From Aphidius gifuensis (taxonomy: Eukaryota > Arthropoda > Insecta > Hymenoptera > Braconidae): 64,000 nt of DNA. The number at the start of each line of letters is the position of its first letter. The stretch's first letter is position 1. The position numbers and the translations under genes are program-made. Below, in pieces: positions 1-14,700 of this stretch. Where the stretch lies: NCBI RefSeq assembly GCF_014905175.1, contig NC_057792.1:2790001-2854000 (forward strand), in the 5' to 3' direction. The notes under the pieces were generated by a model. That model made no database searches, was not told the DNA's origin, and saw only the letters and a list, made by a program, of their open reading frames with translations.

Positions 1-3000
1 ATAAGTCTATGAAAAAGTCATTATTTTTTTGTTGTATTTATATATATATTTATTTTTTTTTATCTGGTTAAAAAAGTTAAATTAAAGTAGTAACCATTCA
101 CCGCAGTTGTTGAGTTTGACCTCTAGTGGGATTAAATAAATGTGAAACTCAGATTTGTGTGACCACAAAAGAGGATTAACTCGGTTAAACCAAAAGGCAA
201 CAATACAACTGACAAAAATCTCCCAAGAGCCACCCACTTTAACGTTGCGACAACTTGTTCATGTTGGATATATAAAAAAAAAAAATATCTTCATTTGAAA
301 AAAAATAAATAAACCAAAAGACCAAGAGATTTACTCCAAAATTTATTATTAAAATACTAAAATGAATTTGAGCGAAAAACAAAGCATTGCTAGATATTAA
401 AATGCCTTAATTTTACATGTCTGCAATTGATTGTTGAAAAAAAAAAATAAAGTCAATCTCGTCGTCAATTTATTTTACGTATTTTTCATGTTACATTTTT
501 TTTTGTTGTTATTAGTTAATTTAGAAATTTATATTTTTATTAAGGATAAGGTCAAACAAGTACTTGAGCTTTTTTTGAGCTTTTTTCTTTTTTTTTTTTT
601 TTTTGATAATTGAAATAGTTTTATTAGAAGCTATAAAAATTTTTTTGTATCCAAGATTCAAAGAATTTAATAAATACATTTATCAAAAGCAAAAAAAAAA
701 AGCACTATAATTTATAATAATAAATTTATAAACAAACTGGCATTAATTTAAAATTTTATATGAAAAATAAAGTCAAGTTTATGTTTAATTTAAAAGTTGA
801 TTTAAAATTCGACAATGTATGCTTTTATTTAAAATCAAAAAATTTATAATCTTTTATTATAATCTCGATGATAGTTTAAGATATTTTTTAAAATTTAAAA
901 TTTGATAATTTTGCATGAAAAATGATGAGAGTAATACATAGAAATTTAATAAAATATTTAAAGTCAAGTAGCATAGTTGTGGAGTTTAAAGACCAATGAT
1001 GATATAAATTGAGATAAAAATAAAATAAAAAAATATAGTACAAAAGCTCGAGGGAGTTTAGATTATTGTCATCACATATATGCACACTGACACAGTTACT
1101 TTGCTTCTGTCATGATGGTTGTTTTGTTATATACACATGAAAATAAATATGCTTACCTAGAGTTGCTTGAGGCAACACTGTTGTTAGAACGTGATCGTCG
1201 GCTTTTAAGCGAATCACCACGATTGACAATTCCCTTTCCTGTTATACTAAAGTGCCTTAGTCTGTAATATTCTTCCTCAACTCCAGTATTTGGCATACTT
1301 GCAACTCTTGATCTTTGTTGTGGAAGACATAGATAATTTGGTCGTCCAGATGATCTGCTCCCTGGAGTTTTAACTGATTGTGATCTACTGTGATGTGGAC
1401 TACCGTATCTATAATCAAATATTTATTATCATTACTTATCAGAAACGTTAATAATAAATTTATAGAAAATACACTAGGGGAAAAATAAATACAGCATTAA
1501 ATTAACAAGATATATTAACCTTGTTATTTTATTTTTCAAAAAGATGTATATTTTAAATTTTTAAATTTTATATTTCAACTATTTTGTATAATTTTTTTGC
1601 TTTACTGGCAAAACGAAAATTCAATTAATTAAATACAGCTAAAATAAAATATAAAAAAAAAAATTAATACGCATTTTTAAATATAATTTTAAGTTGAAAA
1701 AAAGAAAAAACAAACATTTAAATTTTTTTTATTAATAATAAGTTGTATTTTTTTTAGAAAATTTCAAGTATGATTTAAATTTTTTTTTAAATTTTTCTAC
1801 TGCAAACTGAGTACTAATTTAATTTTATAGAAAAAAATTTTTTTGTTTATTCAATTTTTTTACTACTCTTATGTGAAAAATGACTAACAACTAAGAAAAA
1901 AAAATTAAAATGTGAGTATAAATAAATCTCCAGGGTTTTTACGTTAATGAGAATTTTAGTACCACAAATGGGACCCCTCAAACAAAGACATCGCATTAGT
2001 CGAGATTTTTTACTCTATGAGCTGGTATCGAGTTTCATAGTCAAACATTTTCCCTAAGTTATTCATTTTTAAAAAATTTTTTTAATTATTCTTTTATATT
2101 TATTTTTTGTTTATTGATCGTAAATGTTTTTCCAAGTGGCATAATATTTACACCGAGGTCAAAGATGAACTAACAAAAATAAAATACAAAACGGGCGAAA
2201 AAGAAATATTATCTATTAAACTTTCTCGTATGAGAAAAGAATTTTTTTTCATTCAAAAATATAGGTATTCTTAAATTTTGAAATATTAGAAAATTGATTG
2301 TATCATTTTAGAAATTGATATGACAGTTCAAATCCACGTAGTTTTTTTTACAAAAATATCAAAAAAACAAACTGATTGTCTATTTTATTGACATTTTTTT
2401 AAAACGTCATATATTTTTTTATATTATATTTTTTTTTGTTCGACTTATTGCTTTTTTTAGAAAAAAAATGAAAAAACTTTGATACTTTTGGGGTGAAAAA
2501 GTTTGTAAAAAAAAATTTAACGATACTTTTTTAACTTTTTTGATTCAACGTAATCTCCACACAATCATACACAAAAAAAAAATTATAATAACGATAATAA
2601 TAAAAATCAAAAAATAAAAATATTTGTTTTTTTTATTTTTAAACTTTTATCATGAAATTTGACTATCATTTTTTTTTTCTAGTCAATTTTTTTATTAGGA
2701 TTAATTAATTTATTAAAATTAAACAACAAAATGATGCCATATGGGAAAAAAAATATAAAATAAACAAAATTTCTTTACGACTTGATTTGAATATTAAAAA
2801 AAAAATTAATGGCTCATAAAACTTTGTTATTTTAAGCCCATTAATGTAATAAAAAATTTTACTATTATCGTTTTTTTCTACAAGCTAAATTTACGATAGA
2901 AATTTCCTTAAAATCCATAAAATATATCTATAAATTATTTTGCAAATTGCATTGATGAATTTAAATTTATTCAAATTTAATCCACCTCTAATGAAAAATA

Positions 3001-5672
3001 TTTATTGCATAATTATTATTTTAATAATTAAATTACAAAAAAAACTATCCATCAAGTTATCCTGATTAATTGTGATTTATTTTATTTCAAAAAAAAAATA
3101 TATTTTATACATTATCTAATCAGCCCAGCAAATGCAGCCTTTTTTTGTGCAGCTTATTTTTTTTTTTCAACACTGCAATTTACCGAAAAAGGTTGGAAAA
3201 AAAAAAAAGCATTCGTGAATATATTAAGTGTTATATATCGTATTATCAAAAGTGCTGTAGAAAGTTTTCAAGATAAAAGTTATTGCTGTCTAAAACCTAG
3301 TAATATATATATTTTTTTTACGGATCGATTGTGTTACAAAAAGCCATTAAAAAATATATATATGTATCTGATCTATATTTTTTTATAAACGAAAAAAATA
3401 GAATAAAAATATATAACTATTATTGTTGTATGTATAATAATATATTTTTTTATATTTCGTATTTTTAATCATTTATTTTCACAAGGGAAAAAGTACATGT
3501 AAAAACTACAAAACAGTATTGTTTGAAATTTGTCGATATGCGCGAATACACCCTTAGAACTTTAAGCACGTTTCCATTTCATCGAATAAACTATTCAAAT
3601 TCTCTCCACAGTATTTGCGGTTTTATTATTATAACTATTTTTCTATAGATATATATTTTTTTATTATTCGTTTGCTACTTTGTTTTGTCTTTGGTGTTCC
3701 TCCCAGGCCTTCGAGCATTGTTATCGACGCATCGTGCTTGTAACAAAGACAATGGGAAAATGGGGAAAAAAAAAAAAGAAAATGAGGCCATACATAAAAA
3801 CGACACATCAAGTATAGCTGAATCTTTTCCAGTTTAGATAAAAGAAAAAAAAAATAATAATCGTCGTGATAAAAATAGCAGAAAAAAAAATAATAAATGT
3901 AGATTAAAAATACAAAAAAAAAAATAACAAAAATATATTTTGCATTTGGCCAATGTAGTGTGAAAAAAAGTATTTATTTTATAAGCTTCCTGTAATATAT
4001 AAAGGCAAAACTTTTCAATAAATATTTTATTTACTTGTTTTTTATTATTTTATATATAGTAAACTTGAAAATTTTTTTAAAGAATAAAAACTTGGTCTTT
4101 ATTTTTTGTTGAAAAAAAGAGTAAAAAAAAAAAATGCGATTCTTGGCAATATAATATGAGTGGGAAATGAGGATTTGTTGAAGGTTGAAAAAGAATTGAT
4201 AAATCGAGAGGATCAAATTTGTCTTATGACGTATATAGACATACGGAAATTGAAGATCCTGACGAGGGTCAATTTGAGGATTATATCCTGGCATTTTTTT
4301 ATCTCAGTTTACCTTTTTTTTTTTTCATTCAAAAATCATATCATCAAAAGGTACTTGTCAATTCACATGTGTCAATTATTTTGAAACATATATTTAAATT
4401 TTTAAATCATTTATTTTAATAACTGAAATTTATTCATTAATTTAATTACACTTATTATTATAGCCTACAATTATTTATTTATGTAGCTATAATTAACTAA
4501 AGGTGGGAAAAAAATTAACTAAATAAAATTATGATCAGTTAAAAAATAATAGTAACATTCGAAATAACATGGTTATAAGTTGCGTGTGATTTTACAATTT
4601 TAGTAATTTCCTTTTTGAATTTATCTAACCATTTCACTCGACAACTAATTTCACCCTTAAAAAAATTCCCTGTATGAGATTTTAATCTGTGATTTTAAAA
4701 CTAGTGCAAACTTACACACGAACTAAAATACGATAAAGTCATATATATACTTTTATCTATCACGTTTAATTTCACGAGTAAAAAAAAAAAAATTTATAAA
4801 CAAATCTATTGTAATTTAAAAAATTCTAAAATTTAATTGAATTTACAATTTTTCTATTTTTAAATTAAAATATAAATAGTAGAATGAGTTATTCAATAGA
4901 ACATGTGTTGTATGTAGGTTCAGTTATTGTTAAAATAAAGAAAATAAAAAAACTTTTTTCATTTGTTGGAATGGTGTATAGAGGCCAAATCAATAATTCT
5001 CTTGGGATAAAATACAATATATAGAACGAGCTTGTTACAATCCATTGTATATATAGTTATGTTGTTGAGGTTAACTCCCCAATGAATTTGCAATATTAAT
5101 TGTTTCAAATTTCAATTGCTAATATCGTTAGGAATTTCATTTTATGCAAATCAAAAATAAAAAAAACATTCAACTCAATATTATTTACATCTTCTTTTTA
5201 AATAATACTAAAAATTTATTAAATAATTTTTCAAATAATTATCATCAATCTCAATTATCATCAAATTTTATATTTTAAAAAAAAACCAGTAAAATTTAAA
5301 ATAGATAAATTCAATTAAATATCTATATATACAAAAATACAATTTTATTTTTATGAAAAAGCTTTTATCAATTAATCTTCAAGTCATAATCCTTCAAAGT
5401 ATTAAAAATAAAATGAAAAAATAAATACTAAAATTGAATGGGATTATTTTTAATATTATATTAAAAATATTTTTCTTATCTTTTATATATATTTATAAGA
5501 AAATCCTTTTCTTTTTATTTTCAAAAAAAATCTATGTCAAAGTGATGGAATGACGTAGTGAAAAAAAAAAAAAAAAAGATACACGATTTTACACTCAACC
5601 ACGTCTATATTCATTTATTTTATTTTTCAATTGAGATAGACAAAAACACATAAAATGTCAAATGAAATTTTT

Positions 5673-5715
<43 letters not shown>

Positions 5716-8700
5716 GTTAATATATACATGCCCTTGACATTACGTACTTATGGGCTACATTGTAAATTAGCAATAATATTACATGTAAAAAATTTTTTAA
5801 ATTGATTTAAATAGTAGAGTTAAGTTAACAATATTAAACCAAGACAATATTAATATTAAACAATTAAAGTTCCTTCTTCCTTCTCCATTTTTAATAAATA
5901 TAAATGATAATTGACTTTGAAGCTGTCAATGGAATCAAGCGATGTTAGGCTAAGTGGTAAATGATTCCATAGACGTGCACCATACTCATATAGACTACAT
6001 TCAAAGCCATGTGAACATGTGACTGAAAAGCAATTCATTAACATAAGGTCTCTATTCCAAACCAACAACTGAATTATTTTTATATTTTATTTTTTCATTT
6101 AATAACAAATACTACTTCAGACTTTTAATGACTTGAAGAATAAACACCCAACAAAAATAGTTCATTCTATTTCTAATAGATAGCCAACCCAAACTTAATC
6201 TATCATTTGATATATGATCCCTTTTTCTTTTTTTTAGAATAAACCTAACATAGGCATTAAATGCAACTTGTAGCCTAGATAGTTGCTTATTATTAATGCC
6301 GGTTAATGCAAGAAATAAAATCGAAGATTGGGGCAACTAGTGAGGAAATAAGTTTTCCTATACAACCGATGACAAAAATATCTGTATTCATATAAAGCCT
6401 ATGAAGGGATGCATATGATTGTGAACAAACATGAGAAAATTTGATGAGTCCATGATAGCATTTCATCAGATGAATACTAAGATATTTAACAACTGCATTA
6501 AATTTTAATGAAGTGCTGTTAACAATTTGATATTTGGTATTTGTCTTGACTATTAGTTTATTAAGTAGAAATTTTTGCCAAACATAGTTGCTTGAGTCTT
6601 ATTAGATTTTGTTAAGTTTTAATTGTCTCCTTGATGCCCAGTTGTTATTGAGTTGATGTCCTTATTTATTTTAGCTTATTATTTGTAATATTATCCAATG
6701 AAGTATTAATATGTATAACTAGTCATCAGCAAAGAGTAAATGTTTTGAATGTTCTATCACTGAACCAATTTCATTCATAAATCATATCATAAACAGGAGG
6801 CCCAAGCACGAGCCCGTATTACACTAGATTTTATATGTAATGAAGAAGCATACATTCCATTAACAACTGTCTGCTGTGATCTGCCTGTTAAGTATGAAGT
6901 GAACCACTTTAATGCATCAGGTCCTACCTATAATGACTGAGACCTTGTAAAAGAAAACCATGATCAACTGTATCAAATGCTTTTACTTCAAAATCAAAAA
7001 AAATATTGCAAATTGTAAGTTCCTGATTGTACATATTCAGCCTGATTTCATCTAAAGTAAGTAACTGCTGATAAAGTATTAGAATTGCTTTTAAAACCAG
7101 TTTGATAATTTTGTCTAGCAGATTTTCTCTTTTTATTTAGAAATGTTGAGAGTTGATCATGAACAATTCTTTCTAATAATTTTGACAAAATTGGTAACAA
7201 AACTATTCCACGAAAGTGAGCAGGCTCTTTAGGATGTGGTACTTTAGCTGCTGGTATTGATATAGCATTTTTCCATGCTACTGGAACATCACCTCTTATT
7301 AATAAAACATTAAATATACACATTAAATAAGGAATTAATCCTGACCCAAAGACCTTTAAATGCTTTAATGACACCCCATCAGAACCAACTGATGATGTAG
7401 TTACTTTTAACAATACACTTTTAATATCATTAAATTTAACTTCATGAAAATTAAAAGTAGAATTAGTTAATCTTGGAGTGTATGAAGACCATCTACGTGG
7501 TGGAAAATTACTTAATGTAATTGAATTTACAAAATAATTGTTTTGAGTATTTGGTGAAATGTGTGGTGGAATCACATGCTTCAAAGAGTTTACAGAATCG
7601 TTTGTTATTCAATTATTTCAATTTATTCCAAAGAATTTTATAAAATGAAAAAATAAATACTAATTTTGATGGGATTATTTTTCTTATTTTATATTAAAGT
7701 TATATATTCTCTACGTAACCATTTATACTTATCAAATAATCTCTTAGTTTTAAACTTTTTAAATTTTTTATAGGTTAAATGACTCGTAAAGATGAGATTT
7801 TTTTACACTCAACCACGTCTATATTCATTTATTTTATTTTTCAATTGAGATAGACAAAAACACATAAAATGTCAAATGAAATTTTTTTATTATGATTTTA
7901 AAAACTAGGTGAAAAAAAAATATATATAGGCAGCTGTCTCTCTTTCAAGTGAATATAAAAAAAATAAAATGATGATAATAATAATAATAGATGTTTTGAA
8001 TTGAGAAAATGAGAAAGTAAAAGCCCAAGTGGGTGGAAATAGGAGTTCAAAAGATTGAGGTTGTTCGTCGATTGAGACGTAGCAAAGGTCATGAAAGTTA
8101 GAGATTCACTATTGAAAGAAAATAAAGGATAAAAAAAAAAATATATAAAAAATAAATAAATGGAAAATTTACGATCTTGTCGAAGAACATGAAAATCCAA
8201 CTTTGAGTTTGACACATTGTTGAAATAGATATATATTTCTGTGTAAAACAAAGGGACATGCGAAAATCGATTTAACATAAGGGGATTTATAACGTTCAAA
8301 TATATATGTCATCATATGATCCCGGTGGATAAATTCTCAAACAATAATCGGTTAAACTTGGCTTCAATTGTTCAATGAAATTCCCAATAGGATCATCATC
8401 TTCAACATGATTACGCAATTTTATTATTATCATTTATATATTTTTTTTTTTGACAAATACTTTGAAGACTCGTTTATTCAAAATATTTATATATTGTTTT
8501 AATACGATCCATCATATATATTTTGTCATATACATATAAGACCAAGCTTGAGGCTAAAGCCTGGATGTTTAATTAGAATTTATTGACCCTTGTAGGACCA
8601 CGAAATAGCCGATTAAATAATCAATTACACTTTGATGTTGTACCAAAAGTAGTAATAAACTCAGAGAGATGAAAATAAACTATATTTAAAATAAAATAGA

Positions 8701-11700
8701 CTATATACCACCATAATTTAACTATGCATCAATAAATTTATTTTTGACTATAAATATATGTTGAAAAGTTCATCAAGTTTGTGGTTATATTTATGACACA
8801 ATTATCATGGCCTATTCACGTTACCTCAACTCATCACAATCTACTTAAATAATATTTGTCTATGTAGTTGTATAAATTTTGTTTAAAATATGTGTATGTG
8901 TGTGTTGTGTATTGTGTATTGATTAAATCGATTTAAACGAACGTGACACACCTGATCGGATCCACTATCATCACCACGCCTAACCCTAGAGGCTAAATCC
9001 TCTTCGTACATCACTTTTATCTACCTTTATCATATCTAACGATTCAATTATTTTCTTACAAAAAAAAATTCTATAATCAATTTTAATAATGAATAAACTT
9101 GTTCTGTAAATTTTACCGCAATTTAAATTACAATTTTTATTTTATTTACACGGGGAAAATAGCTTTTTTATTTTGTCAATATTTATTTAAAGCTGGAGAG
9201 AGGAACTTTGAGAATAATAATAATAAGAAAAAATAAGCTTTAAATTGTTTTATAAAGAATAATGAATAATGGTTTTTAATTAATAATGAATAATATTTAT
9301 TTTTTTCTTATAAAATCAATATTATTATGTTATTTTAAAATTCATTATTGGTTTTTTTTAAATTTAATTTTCATTTGGTTTTTTTTTCAATTATTATGTA
9401 TATATTTAAACTATAAAAAAAAATTTAATAATTATGCAATTGAATTTGTTTATTGAAATAAAGATTAAGGACTATTTTTAATATTTTAAAAGTCCAGTTA
9501 AAATATGACCAGAAATTATTAAGTAGTACAAACAAAATCATGTCAGACAGGAAAAAAAAATTTTTTTTTTCTTAAATATGCAGTAATTTGTGAGTGTTGT
9601 GGTTTGTTTTTTTTTTTTTCTTTTATTCTTTCTACACAAATTCGGAAAATAAAGCTCGACTATATATATATTTTTGTTTTTTTTTTATTATTACTTTTGT
9701 TGAATGAATTATTCATCAGAATCGAAAAGCCAACAATTGTTAGGTACCAATTTAAAATCTTGTATTTCAATTATTTACAAAATTGTTTTGTAAATTTACT
9801 CAGTAAAGTTCAAAGATTGATAATTGAAATTGAATAAAAAATATTTAAAAAAAGCTCTATTGATTTATTTTTTTTTTTAGCTGGCAATAATTATCAGCAG
9901 TTTTTTTGATTGAATTTAAATTTTTATTTTTATTGAATATTGTAACGGTCTTGCTGATAAGGCTGTATTTTATTTATTTATTTGGTTCAATAGGCTTGCA
10001 ATGAAAACGTTTGCTCAAACGGCAACTATGTACTGCGCATTTTCTTGCTTCACGTATCACAGAGCACGTCGATTTCGACGCTGCCAATTTATAGTCCCTT
10101 CGATAGTATATATACGTGTTTGAAAAAAAAAAAAAAAAGTAATGAATAAACAATTTAAAATAAACAAACGTAATAAAAATAAATTGAGTAGATTTTTAAT
10201 TAATAAAAAATTAAATTCTATTTAAAAATTATCTTATAAAAAATGTTTTTTCTACGAGCGATAAAATTTTGTGAGTTTATATAGAAGATTAGAAAGAAAA
10301 AAAAAAAGATTAATTTCGTTAGCTACTTATGCACTTTTCTGATTATACAAGTTCATATCGATTTACAGTTTAAAAACTTTTTAGAAAATAATATCTCAAG
10401 AGATAATTAAGATTGTTGATATGTACTTAGTCAAAGTGAGTGTGAAATAATAAGCTTTAAATATAAAAATTTAATTTTTTTCTATCGTGATAAGTAAAAT
10501 AGTTCAAGTAAATAATTTATGAGCTGCAGAATAAAATAGAGAAGAGTTATTCAAGCTAGTGAAATTTATTTTTCTTCAAGTTCAAATCAGATGATTGAAT
10601 TTTTTTATTTTACTAAAAAAGCCTCAAACCATTATCAACTATCTCCATAGCAGAAAAAAAAAATAAAAAGAAATTACAAAAGAAGACTAAAAAAAATAAA
10701 AAATAAATATATAGTTTTTGTGTCGAAAAGTTACAATGCAAAAACTTAAATAATAAAATGAAAAATTATGCGAGAAATAAATTTTTTTAAAATAAAAAAA
10801 AAGCTGGCAAGTGCTTGAAGCGATATATGCATCACGCTATTTTTTTTTTTTTTTTTTCAACGTATTTTTTATCGAGTTCGTGTACTCGGAAAAGACCCCC
10901 AAAAGACGAGTTGAATACATACATAAATGTATTACAATCAACTGGATAAAAAAAAAAATGTACAAAAAATTTTTTTGTTTTTTTTTTAAACTTGTTTATA
11001 TTGTTTATTTAATTTTTTATTTTGTCGCATTTTGAGAGTCGTTTCAGAGGCTTTCGACTATACCTATTGCACAAAACGGGAAAAGGAGGCTGACCCATGA
11101 ATGTATGGCTGAAACGAAGGAATGACATTCTGAAAGAAATAACAATAAGTTCAGAATTGATTTCTCGTTTTTTTTTTTAATTGATAAAAATTAATTTCCT
11201 TTTTGTTTTTATGACTTGAATAATTTTTTTTTATAAAATATAATAATTAATTAAATGAAGCTCAATAATTCACGGAATTCAAACCATATTATTTCATTTT
11301 CAATATTTAAAATTAATAAAATGAAATAAATTTTTGAATAACAAAATAATTAACTATATTTTTTCATCTTTTTCATTTGTTTTTACCTGGAAAAAAAAAC
11401 TTGTTAAAAGTTGATTTTCTATATTAATTAAAAACTGCTAAATTAAAATATTTAAAAAATACCAAATAATAATAATAAATTTGACATCAAAATATTGACA
11501 TGTCAGCCGACTTTATGACGAGTCGATAAATATTTAATATTTCAAGACTCAAAAAAAAAGCTCATTAAAAGTTTATTGTCACGATTAAAAATGAAAAATA
11601 AAAAAAAATATAGTTCTGTTTATTACGACATTTTAAAAACACAAAAAATATAATAAATAAAAATTCTATTAATTATAAATTTTAATAATTTTAATGAGAT

Positions 11701-14700
11701 AAAAAAATAAAAACGAGTTAATTAAAAAAAATAAATTTGTATTCGTGTGAACGAGTCAATGAAATTTCAATTATTTTTTACATTCAGTCATCCGAAAAAT
11801 TGATTACTCTATATAAAAATAAGAAAATTTAATTTTTTTAAAAATTTAAAATACCTGGTTGTCTTCCTCTTCCTCTTGCACCAGTTGATGATTGTGCAAT
11901 ATTTTCTGATTGTGAATTACACAATGATATGTCAAGTGGATTTGTCGTAACATTAATACTTGGTTTGGTCGGTGTTTTTAATGATTTTCTATCTCTTTTA
12001 AATGATTGTGTATTATTATTTTTTTTAGTTACAACAGTAACATTAATATGATTTTGTATAACTTCTTCTTCAACAGTTGTTTCTTTAGCTATCAATGATA
12101 ATAATGTATTTAAATGTTGTGGATCTGGTTGACCAGCATCCACTGAACCTCTTACTGGTGTGCTAAAAAAAATTTAATAATAAAATATTATTACAAAATT
12201 GTTTTAAATAATTTACCAATAATTATGTCGATAAAATTCAAAGAATTTATACACCTGAGGGTTATTTTTATAAAGTCATAAAATAAAATATGCATTTGAT
12301 AAAACCTTAATAATTTACAAGTAAATAATTATAATATTTAAAATTGTTTTTTTAATACTTAAATAAAATTAAAAATTGTTTAATTAATGTTGTTATTTTC
12401 TTTTTTCAATGTTGGTTAAATTTTTTAATTACGTTTATATATACAAAATTGATTTGACAATCAAGTTCGGTTTCAATCAATTCGTTTGATAATTTAGTAA
12501 AGTTGACAAGGGCTTTACAAACGCTTATATTCCTACATTTGTCAATTTTCTATGAACAAAATAAACTACGTTATATCCATTGGCCTAGTAATGTAACCCA
12601 GTAATTTTCATGTATTTACTCTGATGTTTGCAAGCTCTATTTCTCTATCTCCCTCTTTCTGAACTCGAATATTTAGTAAACAAATTTATTTTGTATTATT
12701 TACACGCTTTAGCTTTGTTGATGACTTAATACTGTTTCGTGTATACAATGTCTATTGTTATTAACATCACGTGCAGTTGAGTAACGAGATCGTAAAATAT
12801 ATATACAAGTATTATTTAAAAACTTGGATTAAATTAAACGTGTGGTTTGTTGTCTCAAGTTAATTTTCATCTTTAATTTATTAAAAAAAAAAAACAATTG
12901 TTTTTTAATTTACCTGAAAAAATCAGATGTTTTTAGCTCAGGTAATGCTGGTGTTCTTCCACTACCAAAAGTAAATCTATTTTCATGTCTAGCACCAATT
13001 AATGGAGTTGGTGGTGGTGCACCACTACCATTTACTGGACTACTTGTTAATGTGACATCTCCAGGTGATGCTGGAGATGTTGATTGTTTGTTACAATTGG
13101 TCATTTTATTTTTACTTATAACTTCCAAGTTATTATGTTCATTTTTTACTGATGGTGGTGATGTTGGTTTTCCTTTTGATGATGGAGGTGACATTTCAGA
13201 TGGTTCATCTATCAGATCCAGACTGTCATCACGTTGTTCACTGTCTGTTGTTGTCACCTGAAACATTTCAAATTAAATTCTTATTGGTTCACGTGTATCT
13301 TCAAATAAAAATATATTTAATATAAAATTTCAATTGAAATTTAATATGTCAGGATATGTTTTTTTTTATTGTATCATTAGAAAATAATAAAAATAATTTT
13401 CTTGTTATTTTAAAGGATTCTCAGGTGTCAAAAAAATAATGTCTTTTTCATTTAATAATAAAATTATAAATACTTGTTGAATATTTACCATTGTTACAAC
13501 AGTCGCAGCACTATCTGTACTTGTGTTTATTGTTGTTTCTGATGCAGTACTTGAACCTCTAACAACGACTTTTGGTACAGTACGACAACTACGACTACCA
13601 CCAGCTGATTTAAAATGTAATCTACGTAATGCTGATGCTGCATGTGCCAAAAAATCACTGTCTTTGATAAAATTATCAGTCGCATGATTATTTGATCTGC
13701 GCGACTGCGACTCCCCCACATTTGTTCCACTGCCTTTTACACCCTTCACCGATGAGCTTCGATTGTCCCCACATTCCTTGAATATTTTTAAAAGGAAAAA
13801 TAAATTAATTTTATTTAAAAAAAAACACCATGTAGAGTTTTTAAAAAATTTCAAAAGAAAAAAATATTAATAAAGTTAAATAATATCATAAAACTCGGTC
13901 ATCAAAACATCCAATTGAACAATGAAAAAAAATATATATTTAAATGTATTTTTATATGTTGCTTTGAAAGATATTTATTATATATATAAAATACGATAAA
14001 ATATATTATTTTTTATTTTTTATATAGCACGTATTTGTTTTTTCAAGCTATCGCAAACAGACAGTTGTGAACTGTAATGCTCGACTGGCTCGATATAAAA
14101 GAGTGAACAGAATAAGAGGAAAAATATATAAAAAAAACATAATAAAATGAGGTGCAAACGAGTAAAGGTAGGTATCGGAGACTCGTGGATGGTTGCTCAA
14201 ATAAAAAGTCCATTTGTGATGAGTTGAAAAAAACGTAAATTTTGTCGAAATAAAGTAACCTTCTCTCACACACACAAAAGACCCCAAGGCTAAAATGATA
14301 TAATGCATATTTCATATATTATTTAAAATGGAAATTGAGGTATATAAAAAGAAATATTATCATTTATTTTTTTATACAATATACATATAATTAAATATAA
14401 ATAGAAAATTGAAAGCAATTAATTATATTTTGTATCAAATATAATTTTATAATTTAATTTATTTAATTTAATTTATCGTTTTATTTTATAGAAAAATATC
14501 TTTTTTTTTAATTGTTAATTTATTTTCAATACATAAAAAAATTAATTTGTGTAAATATTTGACAGAGAAAAAAAATTTACTAGCGAGTAAAGAGAAAATT
14601 AAATGTAGGATTTATTAATGACATTAAATAATTGTATTATTAATAATATATAATAATAAATTCAATCAGTAAATTGAAAAATTGTAATAAACACTATAAA

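Larger units (their letters stand above)
5677..7605 (-). mobile_element. degraded non-LTR (LINE) retrotransposon fragment
   Basis: A 5'-truncated LINE inserted on the minus strand within an intron. From its 5' end it shows reverse-transcriptase palm and finger motifs (7584-7048), a decayed stretch with stops that still shows an FFDF/KAFDTVDH remnant near 6990 and a VLGP remnant near 6800, then two fragments of the ORF2 C-terminus (6336-6112 and 6068-5856). It ends in an (AAAT)n tail, seen as (TTTA)n on the plus strand. The motifs suggest a jockey/CR1-like element; the clade is not settled. Frameshifts and stops mean it is inactive. It is bracketed by copies of a 90-bp direct repeat. Confidence 0.85.

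Noticed and set aside
431..613. Plus-strand 60-codon open frame
   Set aside because: Composed of poly-T-derived Phe/Leu, no domain, inside an RGK intron.
7898..8299. Minus-strand 133-codon open frame
   Set aside because: Phe/Tyr/Leu-rich translation of AT-rich intron; no motif, no splice partners, and it overlaps no LINE domain.
12842..13261. Plus-strand 139-codon open frame
   Set aside because: Antisense shadow of the minus-strand RGK exon at 12914-13257, which has the splice sites and phase continuity.
14043..14315. Two overlapping minus-strand open frames
   Set aside because: No acceptor or donor fits the neighbouring exons and the composition is not coding-like.
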